A stretch of DNA of 64,000 nucleotides from positions 372,001-436,000 of the forward strand of contig JAOWBW010001049.1 of assembly GCA_026119855.1 (NCBI GenBank), in the 5' to 3' direction. Every line of letters begins with the position of its first letter. Within the stretch, counting starts at the first letter, position 1. Shown in pieces: positions 32,690 to 43,850 of this stretch. Position numbers and translations under genes: made by a program. The notes below the pieces were generated by a model. The model ran no database searches and was not told the DNA's origin. It was given only the letters and a program-made list of their open reading frames with translations. This stretch comes from Campanula takesimana. Taxonomy: Eukaryota > Streptophyta > Magnoliopsida > Asterales > Campanulaceae.

Positions 32690-32865
32690 CAATGCTAGGG
32701 GCACAAAATAAAATCACAAAATCTTACTCACAACATGAGGTGGCGATATTTTATTGGTTGCATCGATAATGGACCCGCCACACTCTAATTATAAACACCA
32801 ATAAAATCTTGACACCTAAGATTTTGTGAGCATGTTTTTGTGACTTTTTGGTGCCCCTGGTATTA
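32690..32865. mobile_element. MITE, family A copy 1
   Basis: About 176 bp with imperfect inverted ends (AATGCTAGGGGCACAAAA against AATACCAGGGGCACCAAAAA) and a conserved interior GGTGGCGATATTTTATTGG...CATCGATAATGGACC. Noncoding. Superfamily not determined. Confidence 0.55.
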
Positions 32866-32962
32866 TTCTTGTTTAATTTGATATAAATTGATAAAGGGAT
32901 GACATTATCTTTGAATTAATGAAGTGAAATTTAGAGAGATATCGAGTAGTTATTAATATTTA

Positions 32963-33150
32963 GGGCAATGCTGAGCTTACAAAAAAAAGTTTACAAAATA
33001 AAAGATACAAGATGTGGTGGCGATATTTTATTGGCCACATCGATAATGGACCTGACACACTCTAATCAAAAATACCAACACAATTATGACACCTCATTTT
33101 GTAGATCACATTTTGTAGCCATCTTTTGTAACTTTATTATTTCCCTAATA
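32963..33150. mobile_element. MITE, family A copy 2
   Basis: A second, diverged copy in the same orientation about 100 bp downstream, sharing the interior GGTGGCGATATTTTATTGG and CATCGATAATGGACC stretches. Confidence 0.55.
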
Positions 33151-33323
33151 TTTAAGAAAAGTAGGAGAATGAAACCGAAGAAATATTAACAAAAAAGTAA
33201 TTATGATTAGAGCCAATAAAACTTCTGTTAGTACATCCTTTCCAAAATCAAGGAAAAAAAAATTCAAAAAAAGGATGTAAACGCGTTTAAGCGCCGCACT
33301 TGAAGTGCATCAATAAATATATA

Positions 33324-33559
33324 CTCCCTCCGTCCCGCTCGAAATATGATTTTGGTAAATTTGACTATAATTTGACCAAATCTTTTGAAAAAAAATAACG
33401 ATTTTAATAAAAATTAAAAAATTGTTATTGTATCATGATTGATAACATTATCAAAAAATAGTTTTTAAATTTTCAGTAGAATAATTATTTTTACTTAAAT
33501 TACTTGGTCAAAGAATAAAAAAAACTACCAAAATTCCATTTCAAGCGGGACGGAGGGAG
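33324..33559. mobile_element. Stowaway-type MITE in the ACC synthase promoter
   Basis: Near-perfect inverted ends CTCCCTCCGTCCCGCT.GAAAT, TA duplicated, 236 bp. It ends about 95 bp upstream of the TATA-like tract of the ACC synthase, so it is part of the proximal promoter. Confidence 0.9.
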
Positions 33560-33654
33560 TATATAATTCTAATTATAATAAATCAAACACTAATAAGAAA
33601 AAAAAGTCTTACAAATCCCAAGTCAAAAGGATTAGTCTTTAAACTGAACTCACT

Positions 33655-33665
33655 TATATATATAT
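33655..33665 (+). promoter_or_regulatory. Probable TATA region of the ACC synthase gene
   Basis: A TATATATATAT tract about 130 bp upstream of the ATG, followed by a C/A-rich leader containing ACACACCCCAAACAC. Position fits a core promoter; not otherwise proven. Confidence 0.5.
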
Positions 33666-33794
33666 CCTTCCTTACGCACAACACACCCCAAACACATTCT
33701 TCCTCACTCAACCACTCTTTCTTCATAATCAAATTCATTTCTAAAAAAAATAATCTCATAATTCGTAACATTTGCTTAGATTTTAACGAAGAAG

Positions 33795-35564
33795 ATGCTG
33801 TCTACAAAGGCGAAGTGCAACTTACATGGACAAGATTCATCTTACTTCCTAGGATGGGAAGAGTACCAGAAAAATCCATACGATGAGCTAAAAAACCCTA
33901 ATGGAATTATCCAGATGGGTCTTGCCGAAAACCAGCTCTCCTTCGACCTTCTCGAGTCGTGGCTTAAGGCCAATCCAGATGCAGCCGCGTTCACAAAAAA
34001 TGGACAGTCCATTTTCCGTGAGCTCGCTCTTTTCCAGGATTATCATGGCTTACCTGCTTTCAAAAATGTAAGCAAACACTTTACTCAATGTACGTACATA
34101 TTCTTACCTCAATTATATTAGTCGCTAGCTAGACCTGTTTATATAAGAACAAAAATGGACATTCATTTTAAGATGAATATATATATATATATAGTCGTTA
34201 ATTTATTTCATTTCCAAATATTGGGACGCGACTCAGTCTGATTTTCGTATTGTTAATTTGCAGGCATTAGTAGAATTTATGTCCGAGATTAGAGGCAACG
34301 CTGTAAAATTTAATCCGGACAACCTTGTCCTCACTGCGGGTGCCACTTCTGCAAGCGAGACCCTCATGTTTTGCCTCGCTAACCCCGGGACGCCTTCCTC
34401 CTCCCCACACCTTATTATCCAGGGTACGCAATTAATCCATATAATTATTTCTTCTTCTTTTTTGAAAAAATAAACGAATCAGAGCGACTGATTTTTACGC
34501 TAGAACAACATGTGACAATGGTCCTAGTTGCTAATTTATTAGAAATTGACCAAACATGAAGTTGACATCACTTTACTATTTTATGTAGATTCGATAGAGA
34601 TCTCAAGTGGAGAACTGGAGCTGAGATTGTACCAATTCAGTGTTCAAGCTCAAATGGGTTCAGAATCACTGAATCAGCACTCGAAGAAGCTTACTTACAA
34701 GCCAAGAAACAAAACCTCAAAGTCAAAGGTGTCCTAGTCACCAACCCTTCAAATCCTCTAGGTACATCGTTGACTTTGCATGAGCTCAACCTCCTAGTCA
34801 ACTTCGTGTCCGAAAAGGACATTCATCTTATAAGCGACGAAATCTATTCCGGGACAGTTTTTAACTCCCCAAGCTTCATTAGTATCATGGAAGTCCTCAA
34901 AAACAGGAACCTAATGAATACCCAAGTTTGGGAACGAGTTCATATTGTCTATAGCCTCTCCAAGGATCTTGGACTTCCCGGTTTTCGAGTTGGTGCGATT
35001 TACTCAAACGACAAGGTTGTCGTGTCAGCAGCAACAAAAATGTCGAGTTTCGGTTTAATTTCATCGCAAACTCAATACCTCCTCTCGGTTTTATTATCCG
35101 ATAAGAAGTTTACGTGTCATTATACGTTAGAAAATCAAAACAGGCTCAAGAAAAGGCACCATACGTTGATTTCGGGCCTTAAGAAAACGGGTATCGCATG
35201 CCTTGAGAGCAATGCCGGTTTGTTTTGTTTGGTTGGGTGACATGAGGCATCTTTTGAGTTCAAACACGTTTGATTCAGAAATGGAGCTTTGGAAGAAGAT
35301 TGTTATGAAGTTGGTCTAAATATCTCGCCCGGTTCATCGTGCCATTGTAACGAACCGGGGTGGTTTCGTTTGTGTTTTGCTAATATGTCAGAAGAAACCC
35401 TAACCCTAGCCATGCAACGTATTAAAACATTTGTAGACTCCACAACCAAAAATAGCCCAAGCCACCAACAACAATCATCAAGTAGAAGCTCAAGCAAATC
35501 GAAGCTACTCACCAAGTGGGTTTTCCGACTATCGTTCACCCACGGTGAAGCTGGTGAACGATAG
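33795..35564 (+). pseudogene. ACS: 1-aminocyclopropane-1-carboxylate synthase, type 2, with three frame disruptions
   Basis: Makes ACC, the ethylene precursor, from S-adenosylmethionine; a PLP-dependent cytosolic enzyme. Exon 1 (33795-34067) has YFLGWEEY and GIIQMGLAENQLSFD; exon 2 (34264-34423) has LTAGATSASETLMFCLA; exon 3 (34589 on) has VTNPSNPLGT, LISDEIYSGTVF and SLSKDLGLPGFRVG with the PLP lysine. Introns are GT-AG. The C-terminus KWVFRLSFTHGEAGER resembles the TOE motif (WVF, RLSF, acidic/basic end) by which type-2 ACS is bound by ETO1-class proteins, with a possible CDPK serine in RLSF. Breaks: one base missing near 34390 (GDAFLLPTPYYPG is out of frame), small indels near 35222-35235 (FCWVDMRH region), one base missing near 35303. 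Everything else is well conserved, so these are recent mutations or consensus errors. Confidence 0.9.
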
Positions 35565-35567
35565 TCG
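35526..35567 (+). repeat. 15-bp perfect inverted repeat over the ACS stop codon
   Basis: CGACTATCGTTCACC (35526-35540), 12-nt loop, GGTGAACGATAGTCG (35553-35567). It spans the codons of the last residues and the TAG stop, so the mRNA would fold into a strong hairpin there. Confidence 0.85.
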
Positions 35568-36055
35568 AGTGTGAATCAACACCTCTTCCATGTGTGAATT
35601 CTCTTTTGTTTTTCTTTTCCATTTTTCTCGGTATACAATATTGAGATGGTAGCTAGGTTATTACATTTTTAATTATTTTTATTGTAATTTAATTCTTAAG
35701 TAGAGAGATTGCACTCAATCCATGTAACCTTCTTAATTGAATTGTTCAAAATGATACTAATTTATTTCCATATGGATTGACTATAATTGTCAAATTATCT
35801 TCTTTTAGCCAACGATCTTACATACATATGTCAAATTAATATTATGATTAACTAGCCAAGTGGCGGAATCGGCGGCTACCTTTCCGACGTTGACCGGTCG
35901 GTTAGTCGTAAAATTGGTAGTCAAATGTCAACCGACCCTTTCACTTTCGTGAGTAACCAAATCATGAATTTACGTTGTTTAAGCCGTAAAATCTGAAGTA
36001 TCTTCACATGATTTAAAATTGTTAATTTCCGTTAGGGTTTTGTAAGAAAAAGTTA
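35568..36055. other. ACS 3' flank
   Basis: AT-rich sequence with the ACS 3' UTR; candidate poly(A) signals lie in the AATTTAATT-rich stretch near 35690. No gene is seen. Confidence 0.5.
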
Positions 36056-36385
36056 CTCCCTCCGTCTCGGTTTAAAGTTATTAGTTTGATTTTGCACGTT
36101 TATTAAGAAATCAAGTGAAAAACAAAGGAAAATGGGTTAACAAAATTACAATAGTAGAGTGGTGAGGATATAATTGTCCTAAACACTATTCATAAAGTAA
36201 ATGGGTGAAAATGAAGTTAGGTAAGTATTGATTTTTTTTTTTTTGTAATAAATGAACTTTTTGAGGGTAAATTCTCCAAAACACTATTCATATTATCCAT
36301 TAATGGAATAAAACAACTAAAAACCTTAAACTGTGACAGACCAAAAAGGAAAGTAAGAAGCTTAATTAAACTTGGACGGAGAGAG
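36056..36385. mobile_element. Stowaway-type MITE
   Basis: CTCCCTCCGTCTCGGTTTAA at the left, CTCTCTCCGTCCAAGTTTAA inward from the right, TA both sides, 330 bp. Confidence 0.82.
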
Positions 36386-36422
36386 TAGTATTTTCTTTTG
36401 GTCGTCCCCGGATAATTTATTA

Positions 36423-36701
36423 CACGCTCTGTCTCAGAGTATATGTCCACCTTTCCTTTTTAGTCTGTCCCTGAGTATATGTCTACTTCCTAGAATGGTA
36501 AAGAATCTTTACTATTCCTCCCACTCATTCTCTCTCCTACTTTACTTTTATACTTACAACATCAATCAACTTACTATCCATTTCACTCATTCTCTCTTCT
36601 ACTTTACTTTTCATACTAACAACACTTACATCACTTCCCCCACTTCTTAATCTCCGTGCAAATGAGCAGGTAGACATATACTCTACTCTGGGCGCATGGA
36701 G
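36423..36701. mobile_element. Stowaway-type MITE, diverged ends
   Basis: Long inverted repeats CAGAGTATATGTCCACC / CAGAGTAGAGTATATGTCTACC with decayed tips and flanking TA, about 279 bp, only 37 bp from the previous MITE. Confidence 0.65.
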
Positions 36702-37600
36702 TAACACTTTTTAGATTGTTCTATTTGATTATACTGATTATACAAACATTACTTAGCGCTTAAGAAGATGACATACGAGTAAATCCTTATAAAGTTACGC
36801 GCTTTTAGTGCCAATACTAGCATTTGAAATGGTTTTGAACTTTTGATGCTTGAGGTGGTGTCCCATGAGAACAAGGGGATCCGTTTCATTTATGAGACAG
36901 GTTTTTTTTACCCGGATCCATGACCCATGGGCCATAACCTGCCACGTGGCAGCCCACCATTGCCCCAGCCCCCATTTTTTTTCCCCGACTTTTCCGTCGT
37001 TTACCAAAAGTAATAGTTACCATAACTTAATGTAATGACTGTATACATATAAAGTAACATTGTTCATAAGTAAAAGTAAAACCTGTTTTACAAAAAAACA
37101 AAAACTCGCTTTACCCATTTTTTTCAAATGTAATACTAACTATAATTACGTGTAACCCAAACAATATCTAAATGTAATTATCATTTATACTGAAATGTAA
37201 TAGTGCTTTTGCAAAAATGTAAAATATTGTGTATTTTGATTTAATTTTTTGAAAGAAAGTAACATTTGAAAAGTAACAACTCATATACATGAATGTAATC
37301 GTTTGTACAAGTAAATGTAACACTTTAATAAAAGAAATTATAACATATTTCTATAGATAATGTAATACTTTTATATGTAATACTAATCAAGTGTATTTAG
37401 CTCTAAAAATATAAATGGTTGAATTATTACTTTTTCTATACATATGTGTTACAATTATGTATAAACACTGTTACATATAAGTAACACGTTCGTTACATTT
37501 TAGTTGTAATAAGTATTACTTTTGGCAAACGAAGAAAACTTAGAAAAAAACATTGTTACTTTTCTGTATATATGTTACTTTTTCTATACATATGTGTTAC
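36702..37600. repeat. AT-rich region with TGTAA-type motif tract
   Basis: From about 37015 to 37600 the motif GTAAY or TGTAAY recurs more than 20 times in an otherwise A/T-rich background. At 36939-36952 is the 14-bp perfect palindrome CTGCCACGTGGCAG with a G-box core. No coding sequence is seen. It runs straight into the minisatellite and may be part of the same unidentified repeat. Confidence 0.4.
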
Positions 37601-37604
37601 AATT

Positions 37605-38165
37605 GAGAACTTACTGATAAGTTCTCAATTGTTTGGTCGCCGGAGTTGGTAGTCGCCGGAGTGATCGTGTTCTTAGTAGTTTAATTGACAAATGAGAACT
37701 TACTGATAAGTCTCATCTGTTCGGTCGTCGGAATTGGTGGTCGCCGTAGTTGATCGTGTTTTAGTAGGTAAGTTGACAACTAAGAATTACTGAAAAATTC
37801 TCAACAGTTTGGTCGCCGGAGTTGATGGTCGCTGGAGTTAATCGTGTTCTTAGTAGTTTATTTGACAACTGAGAACTTGCTGATAAGTTCTCAATTGTTT
37901 GGTCGCCGGAGTAGGTCGCCGGAGTTATTCGTGTTCTTAGTAGTTTAGTTGATAACTGAGAACTTACTGATAAGTTCTCAACTGTTTGGCCGTCGGAGTT
38001 GATCATGTTCTTAGTAGTTTAGTTGACAACTGAGAACTTACTGATAGGTTCTCAGTTGTTTGGTCGCCGGAGTTAGTGGTCGCCGGAATTGTTCGTGTTA
38101 TTAGTAGTTTAGTTGACAATTGAGAACTTACTGATAAGTTCTCAACTGTTTGGTTGCTGGAATGT
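37605..38165. repeat. Minisatellite, seven units of about 89 bp, each with a hairpin
   Basis: Units start at 37605, 37694, 37782, 37871, 37958, 38032 and 38122. Each opens with GAGAACTTA-CTGA-TAAGTTCTC (9-bp stem, 4-nt loop) or a variant, then one or two copies of GGTCGCCGGAG, then TCGTGTTCTTAGTAGTTTAGTTGACAA. Unit six is shortened. An 81-codon minus-strand frame across it is a by-product of the repeat. Confidence 0.9.
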
Positions 38166-38673
38166 CACTGAAGCTATAAAAAGGTTTCTTTTTTTTTTTT
38201 CTCTAGAGTGGTCGCCGGAAATGGTGGTCGCCGGAGTTGTTGACTGGAGAATGTGGTGAGGGATAGCCTAAGGGATAGGGTTGGGGTGAAAGTAAAATGT
38301 TGAGAGGGGTGTTAGTTAGTAAAATGTTGAGGAAGATATGGAAGATAAGCTAGGACTATATGGTTTAGTTAAAATATTTATTGTCTTAAGAGGTAAATAA
38401 GGTTATGTTGAGGGACTATATGGTAAATGCCCCTAAATTAAATCAATTAATCTTTAGACATTTTCTGTGCTAGTCTAGGTTTGATTTTAATTAGGGTTTA
38501 TAGTGAGTGTGTCACTGCTATAGACTAATCTGTAAGAAGAGACAAAGATTAAAAAACATCTCGTGATCAAGTAAATATGATTAACAGAGAAAAAGAAGTA
38601 CCAATAAAATTGAAATAGATGACGGGGATAGGGATCAATCTGAAGTGCTTTTTAAATCATTGTTTTAATCACA
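38166..38673. other. Unassigned flank between minisatellite and Helitron end
   Basis: Contains one more GGTCGCCGG pair (about 38210-38235), then A/T-rich sequence with AAAATGTTGAGG repeats. No gene is recognised. Confidence 0.35.
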
Positions 38674-39000
38674 CTAGCGGGTAACCCGTGCCCTGCACGG
38701 GAAACCAATACTATTTCTCAAAAAAATATTTTAATTATAGTTAACTAATATAGTAATCATTATTTTAATTTAACACTGTTAATAATAATAGTTAATCTAT
38801 ATGATTACTATTATTATAATATTATTACAATTAACTAATATTATTGATAGTAATAGTTAATATATATTAATAGCAATGATTAATCTATATAATAATTATT
38901 ATTATAATTATTATAATAAACTAATACTATTAATAGTAATAGTTAATAGATATAGTATCTATTATAATTAGTTAATATTACAAATTAATAATTTAACTTA
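38674..39000 (-). mobile_element. Helitron 3' end, minus strand, running into the assembly gap
   Basis: On the minus strand the end reads CCCGTGC-AGG-GCACGGG then TTACCCGCTAG, with T outside: the same hairpin and CTAG form as at 25926-25953. The body beyond it is the same type of AGTTAATA-rich sequence. Its 5' part is lost in the gap. Confidence 0.75.
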
Positions 39001-39100
39001 NNNNNNNNNNNNNNNNNNNNNNNNNNNNNNNNNNNNNNNNNNNNNNNNNNNNNNNNNNNNNNNNNNNNNNNNNNNNNNNNNNNNNNNNNNNNNNNNNNNN
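39001..39100. other. Assembly gap (100 N)
   Basis: Exactly 100 N between a Helitron body and the reverse-transcriptase start of a Gypsy element. The round length suggests an arbitrary scaffold gap, so true distance and even adjacency are unknown. Confidence 0.95.
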
Positions 39101-42100
39101 TCTTCCTGAGCTTCTTGCTTTACTGGCCTGGCATCTTCTCTGATCGGAATCCTGTGCTCCGCTACCTTTCTGTCTAAACCTGGCATGTCTCTGTATGACC
39201 ATGCGAAACACATCCACGAACTCCCGTAGTAATGCAGTCAATCTGTCTCTGTCGTCTCCCTTGAAGAAGCTTCCAATCTTGGTTTCTTTTGGCTTTTCTT
39301 CGGTACCCAGATTAACAACCTGCAATTCTTCGTCAGCCTTTGGACCATTCTCGCCACGACTACGACTTGTTGAGCAAGTTCATTTAAGTATGTTGTGTTT
39401 TCGTGGTCTATTTCATCATAATTTGAATCGTTATTAACTTGTTTGTTAAGTTCATTATTAGTTAATTCATCATTTATGATGTTTGCAATCTCAGGGTACT
39501 CAGAAATATCAAATTTTTCATTAGCAAAGAAAGGAAACACACGCTCGGCTATGGCCTCCAAATCCTCTTGGTTGAGGGTATTAGAGACACTCTCGGACTC
39601 GAAAGTAGGTGTAAGCCGCTCTTCCTTTGTTGCTGTGCGGGGTATGCAACCCATTTCTTGGACTAAGAATTCTTCGGATACCACGGGCCCTTTTGTTGAA
39701 TACCAATTGTTGATCGGCTCGGAGCTTGGCGGGATCTCACTGATAGTCTCGTTCATGATGACGGTGTCATGGATGGCGTTGACTTGGCATTCATTCATTG
39801 CGGCAAGCTCTTCAAACATGGAGGCTAAATCTGTCAATTCTTCCCCCACGGTGATTCTGTCTCGGACTCTATAGTCACCTTCCTTCCCCACCATTCACGG
39901 GGCGACATGGGAGTTGGTTCCCTTTCGGATTTCTGGATCTCACAATCGGAGAAGATTTTGAGGCCAGGCTTTTTGACACCCTTATTGTTAACCCATGGTT
40001 CGGGAAAGATCATGTATGGAACGTCTTCCCCTTGGCGGACAAAATAACCATTCAACGTCTTGCGGTAAGGCCTTAGATTAGGGACCTCATAACGACGGCC
40101 TTCTTTACGAGCTCGGGCCTTTTCGTTTTTGATTGCTTGTTCTTGCTTCAAGTCTTCTTCGGAAGGCTCGTACCCCAAACCGAATGTGTTCTTGACAAAT
40201 GGGACTTGCACGGGATGTAGGATTCCTTGCTGATATTTCCCTAAGCCTAAACCAGGGAAGTAGTCCATATCCCTCATCATGCGGAGTACTTTGTGATTGT
40301 TGGGGGTCCATGATCCGTTTCTCCCTTCTTTGTCAATGGCGTTGATAGAGACGCCGGAGAGAGTGGAGTCTGGTAGACCGTGCTGAACTTGGTGGACGGG
40401 CTCACCTTTTCTGTGGATAGTAATGTTTTCAGCCATTACGGTCACTATTCCATCACCGTTTCGGATCTTGACACATTGGTGGAGAGTTGACGGTACGGCA
40501 TTAGCACTATGAATCCATGGTCGACCTAACAGTAAGTTGAACGAGGCAGGGATATCAAGCACTTGGAATGGAACGGACATGACCATGCTCCCAAACTCAA
40601 TGTCAATTTCGATCATACCCATGACTGTACGGGCGGTGCTGTCATAACCTCGGATTACTTGAGTAGAAGGCCTCAAATCAGAATCTTTGAGCCCCAGTAT
40701 GCCCATGATCCTACCAGGCATGAGATTGAGTGCGGAACCACCGTCCACTAAGACTCTTGAGACGGGCCTCCCCCTTGCTCGTACCTTGAGGTAAATAGCT
40801 TCGTTGTGGTCGGAACCAAACGGTGGAAGGTCCATATCGGCAAAGGTGATGATGTTGCCAAAGTGAATGTGACCAATCATTGCTGTGAGGTCCTCGGGAG
40901 TAGTATCGTGAGAAACTGATGTATCATCGAGATTGCGGATGACAAGATCTCGATGTTTCTTTGAGGATGCAATGAGATCCCAAATAGAGATGTTGGCTTG
41001 AGTTTTCTTGAGTTGGGCAAGTAGAGGATCTTCGGGAGTGTTGTGAGCTTGCGGCCTTTGAGAGAGGAGCTCGGTGCGGAAGTGGAAGGGTTGCTTGCTA
41101 TGACTCGACCGGATCGAGTTAGCATATTGACGTTTCCATCTTGCTTCTTTTTCCTATTTTCTAGTACTTCCCTCATTACCTCATCATAAGTCACTACATA
41201 ACAAGAATTGTCAAGTTTATTCATAACATTGGGGCCCCATTCACAATTGGGATTGAATGGGTGGTCCCCTCAAGTTCTCCTATCTCTATTACATTGACAT
41301 GCTCGTCATTAGTCACTACAAATTCTTTCTTATCTATGAGATCTTGAATGACATTGCGGAGAACGAAGCATTCCTCAGTGGTGTGGCCACTATATTGGTG
41401 GTAGCCACAATATTTGTGGTGAGCATGATTGTCGTGGATCGTCTTGGGTTGGTACCCTTGCACGGGTGTGACTTGACCCTTTGCCTTGAGGACCTCGAAC
41501 ACTTCGGTTTGAGTCATGCCTTGGAGAGGCGTGTAGACACGGTCACTTCGGGGCCTTTTCCCTTGAGGTGGAGGAACCTTTTTGTAATTCCCCTTGTCAA
41601 TAGTGACGGCGTTGACCGAGGCCTCTTTTGTGGAGTTGGAAGCGGCCTTGTAGCGGTAAGTAGGAGTGGTCTTCTTAATCTCCTTGAGCAAGTCATCCAT
41701 GCGTACCCCCGCCTCATACATTGGGAGAAGTCGGAGTAGCAAGCCCCACTTAGGTGAGTGCGGAGATCAATCTTGAGACACTTGAGAAAGATGTCCATTT
41801 GCTCTTTTGTGTTCGGCCTCTCAACAATTTCGGAGAGTTTGTCATTCCACCTCCTTGTGAAGTCGATGAAGGACTCATTGTCTCGTTGAGTAGTGTTTTC
41901 TAGCTCTTTCCTTGTGGGCCGGTGAGTGGTGTTGCCTTGGTATTGGTTCTTGAAGGCAAGCATGGCGGAGTCCCAATCAAGACGGACAGTGAGCGGGAGA
42001 GTAGCATACCAATCTTTTGCCGCCCCCTCGAGAGTGAGAGGAAAGCATTGAGCCATCACCTTGGTGGAGACCTTCTTTGGAACCATTGCCCAAATATAAG

Positions 42101-42596
42101 TCTCGATGTGAGCCATAGGACAAGAGTTGCCCTTGAATTTGCTTATGTCGGGCATCTTGAACTTATCGGGAAGAGCGGCCATAGTACTCATGAGGATGGA
42201 TGATTGATAAAGGCTTGTGTCGGAGCTTTCCCCATGTTGAGCCCATTGAATTTTTGGTCGATGTAGGCCATGATAGAATCCACCATTTTGGGCTCATTGT
42301 TCTCGGACTTGTTCCCCCATCTTCTTAGTGCGGGTGTTGACATAAGGACTCTTGAACAAACCCTCGGTCCATTCGGATTCATCATCATTGTTCTTGTTCT
42401 TTACCTTGGCAAGGTTGGTGAGCTTTTCTTCATTAGCTCCATTTCGGCCTCGTGGGCTCCCTTTGGCTGTCGAGGTGGGATTGCCAATGTCGTCTTTGCT
42501 TTGTGCCTCCTTGTTAAGGGTGGATACTTGCTCTTGGAGGAGTTGGACCATAGTTGAGAGCTGTTCGAGAGACATGGTGTTGCTGCTGCCGGTCAT
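39101..42596 (-). pseudogene. gag-pol: Gypsy gag-protease-RT (start), frameshifted
   Basis: Minus strand: gag start MTGSSNTMSLEQL (42596) with a predicted coiled coil; gag core with PDISKFKGNSCPMAHIE, MAQCFPLTLEGAAKDWY and ESFIDFTRRW (42191-41514); a zinc-binding stretch CGYHQYSGHTTEEC (near 41390); retropepsin-like domain VSRVLVDGGSALNLMP and FNLLLGRPWIH (40880-40500); a G-patch-like FPGLGLGKYQQG near 40240; an acidic segment (39894-39300); then the RT entry DMPGLDRKVAEHRIPI reaching the gap. Frameshifts are evident near 42320, 41700, 41220, 40880, 39890 and 39320, and no single frame covers two domains fully. The host-side equivalents of RT, RNase H and integrase are not in the window. Confidence 0.8.
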
Positions 42597-43582
42597 GGTT
42601 GGTGTTGGAGCTGTTGGAGTGATCTCTTCACGACTAACCGATTTGCTGAATCCCGGTAGACTTTGTAAGTACCAATTGAACCTATATTGCAGAAGAGGCC
42701 CTTGTCAGTCTTGAGTAACACTTGCGGTCCATGAAGAGGCTTAGAACACACAGTTGGGCACACGACTCGAACCACATAAGAAATGACTCTCTTTTTTTTT
42801 TTTATAAGTCGGAGGGAATGAATCCCTTTTGGGGTTTCTAAGAAAATAATGGAATCGTCACACTAGTATATAGACCATCTCGCGGTCCCATATACTCATC
42901 GGATTCCATCGCGCTTGTGAATCCTACATGTATCGGGATTAAACTAAATTAATGTAGTAAAGATACATGCGGGGACGGATTTTTATTTCGTCCAAAATAA
43001 CCACTTTTTGGGACGGATTTTTATTGCGTCCCTTCAACAAGTGGCATGTATGATTTGAAGACATTAGTTTAGGGAAATCTCGGTACATGGGGAAACCGAC
43101 TTGAGTCACGGAGTGTTAGACCCTAACTAGAATTGTGTGGTTTGTGCTCGGCTTGAATATGAGGCTCAAAGGCACCCCCGGCATGTAGTCTTGAACTACG
43201 CCACGGGCTGAGGTTTACGCCTCGAAAGAGTCAAGGTCTGGTGGAGCTTAAACTTTCTAGGACGGGCCTCGACGGTTTGGGGGTTGGACTTGTGCGACTC
43301 GATAGTGAGCAGTTCATAGGAATATGTGCATGTAGTGTGAGGTCTAACAAGTGACAAAAAAAAAAAAATTTTTTTTTTTTTTTTTTGAAAAGAAAGAAAA
43401 ACACACAAAACACGTAAGCACACATAAAATTACAACTCCCGAATCACCCGTGTGACCGGTAAATAAAACACAAAATTAAAACAGTCCGAGGGTTCAATTC
43501 TGTTCTGATGCAGGCAACTGTGCCCACACCCCATTGTTCTGCTCAGTCACTGAAACCTGTTTCTGTTCTGGGAATCAACCCA

Positions 43583-43654
43583 GAAGCGTGCGCCTCTGAG
43601 TACTGATGTGGGACGCGCGTGCATGGCGAAATGCTCATGGGAGGCGCGCGGCTT
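43583..43654. repeat. Gypsy leader GC-dyad array A, 29-bp phase
   Basis: Three copies start at 43583 (GAAGCG-TG-CGCCTC), 43612 (GACGCG-CG-TGCATG) and 43641 (GAGGCG-CG-CGGCTT). Spacing is exactly 29 bp twice. Confidence 0.85.
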
Positions 43655-43807
43655 CTTGGCACACCTGTCAGAATGTCAGACTTGGACTCAGGGGATTGCC
43701 CTGGTCCCCTGTTCATATTGTAACCACCTGCAGAAGTGATTAGTGCCGAATAACAGAAGAAGAAGATGAAGAACATGAAGAAATGGGCGATTCTGGTTCT
43801 TGATCGG

Positions 43808-43850
43808 GATGCGCGCGCCTTAGGCTTAAAAGGCCAGACGCGCGCGCCTC
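43808..43850. repeat. Gypsy leader GC-dyad array B, 29-bp phase
   Basis: GATGCG-CG-CGCCTT (43808) and GACGCG-CG-CGCCTC (43837), 29 bp apart, about 70 bp after the primer-binding site in element orientation. Confidence 0.85.

Noticed and set aside
37761..38006. 81-codon minus-strand ORF with internal peptide repeats
   Set aside because: It is the translation of the 89-bp minisatellite; repeat units shift frame and no domain is present.
38993..39325. ORFs running through the N gap
   Set aside because: The gap part is not sequence; only the portion from 39101 is real.
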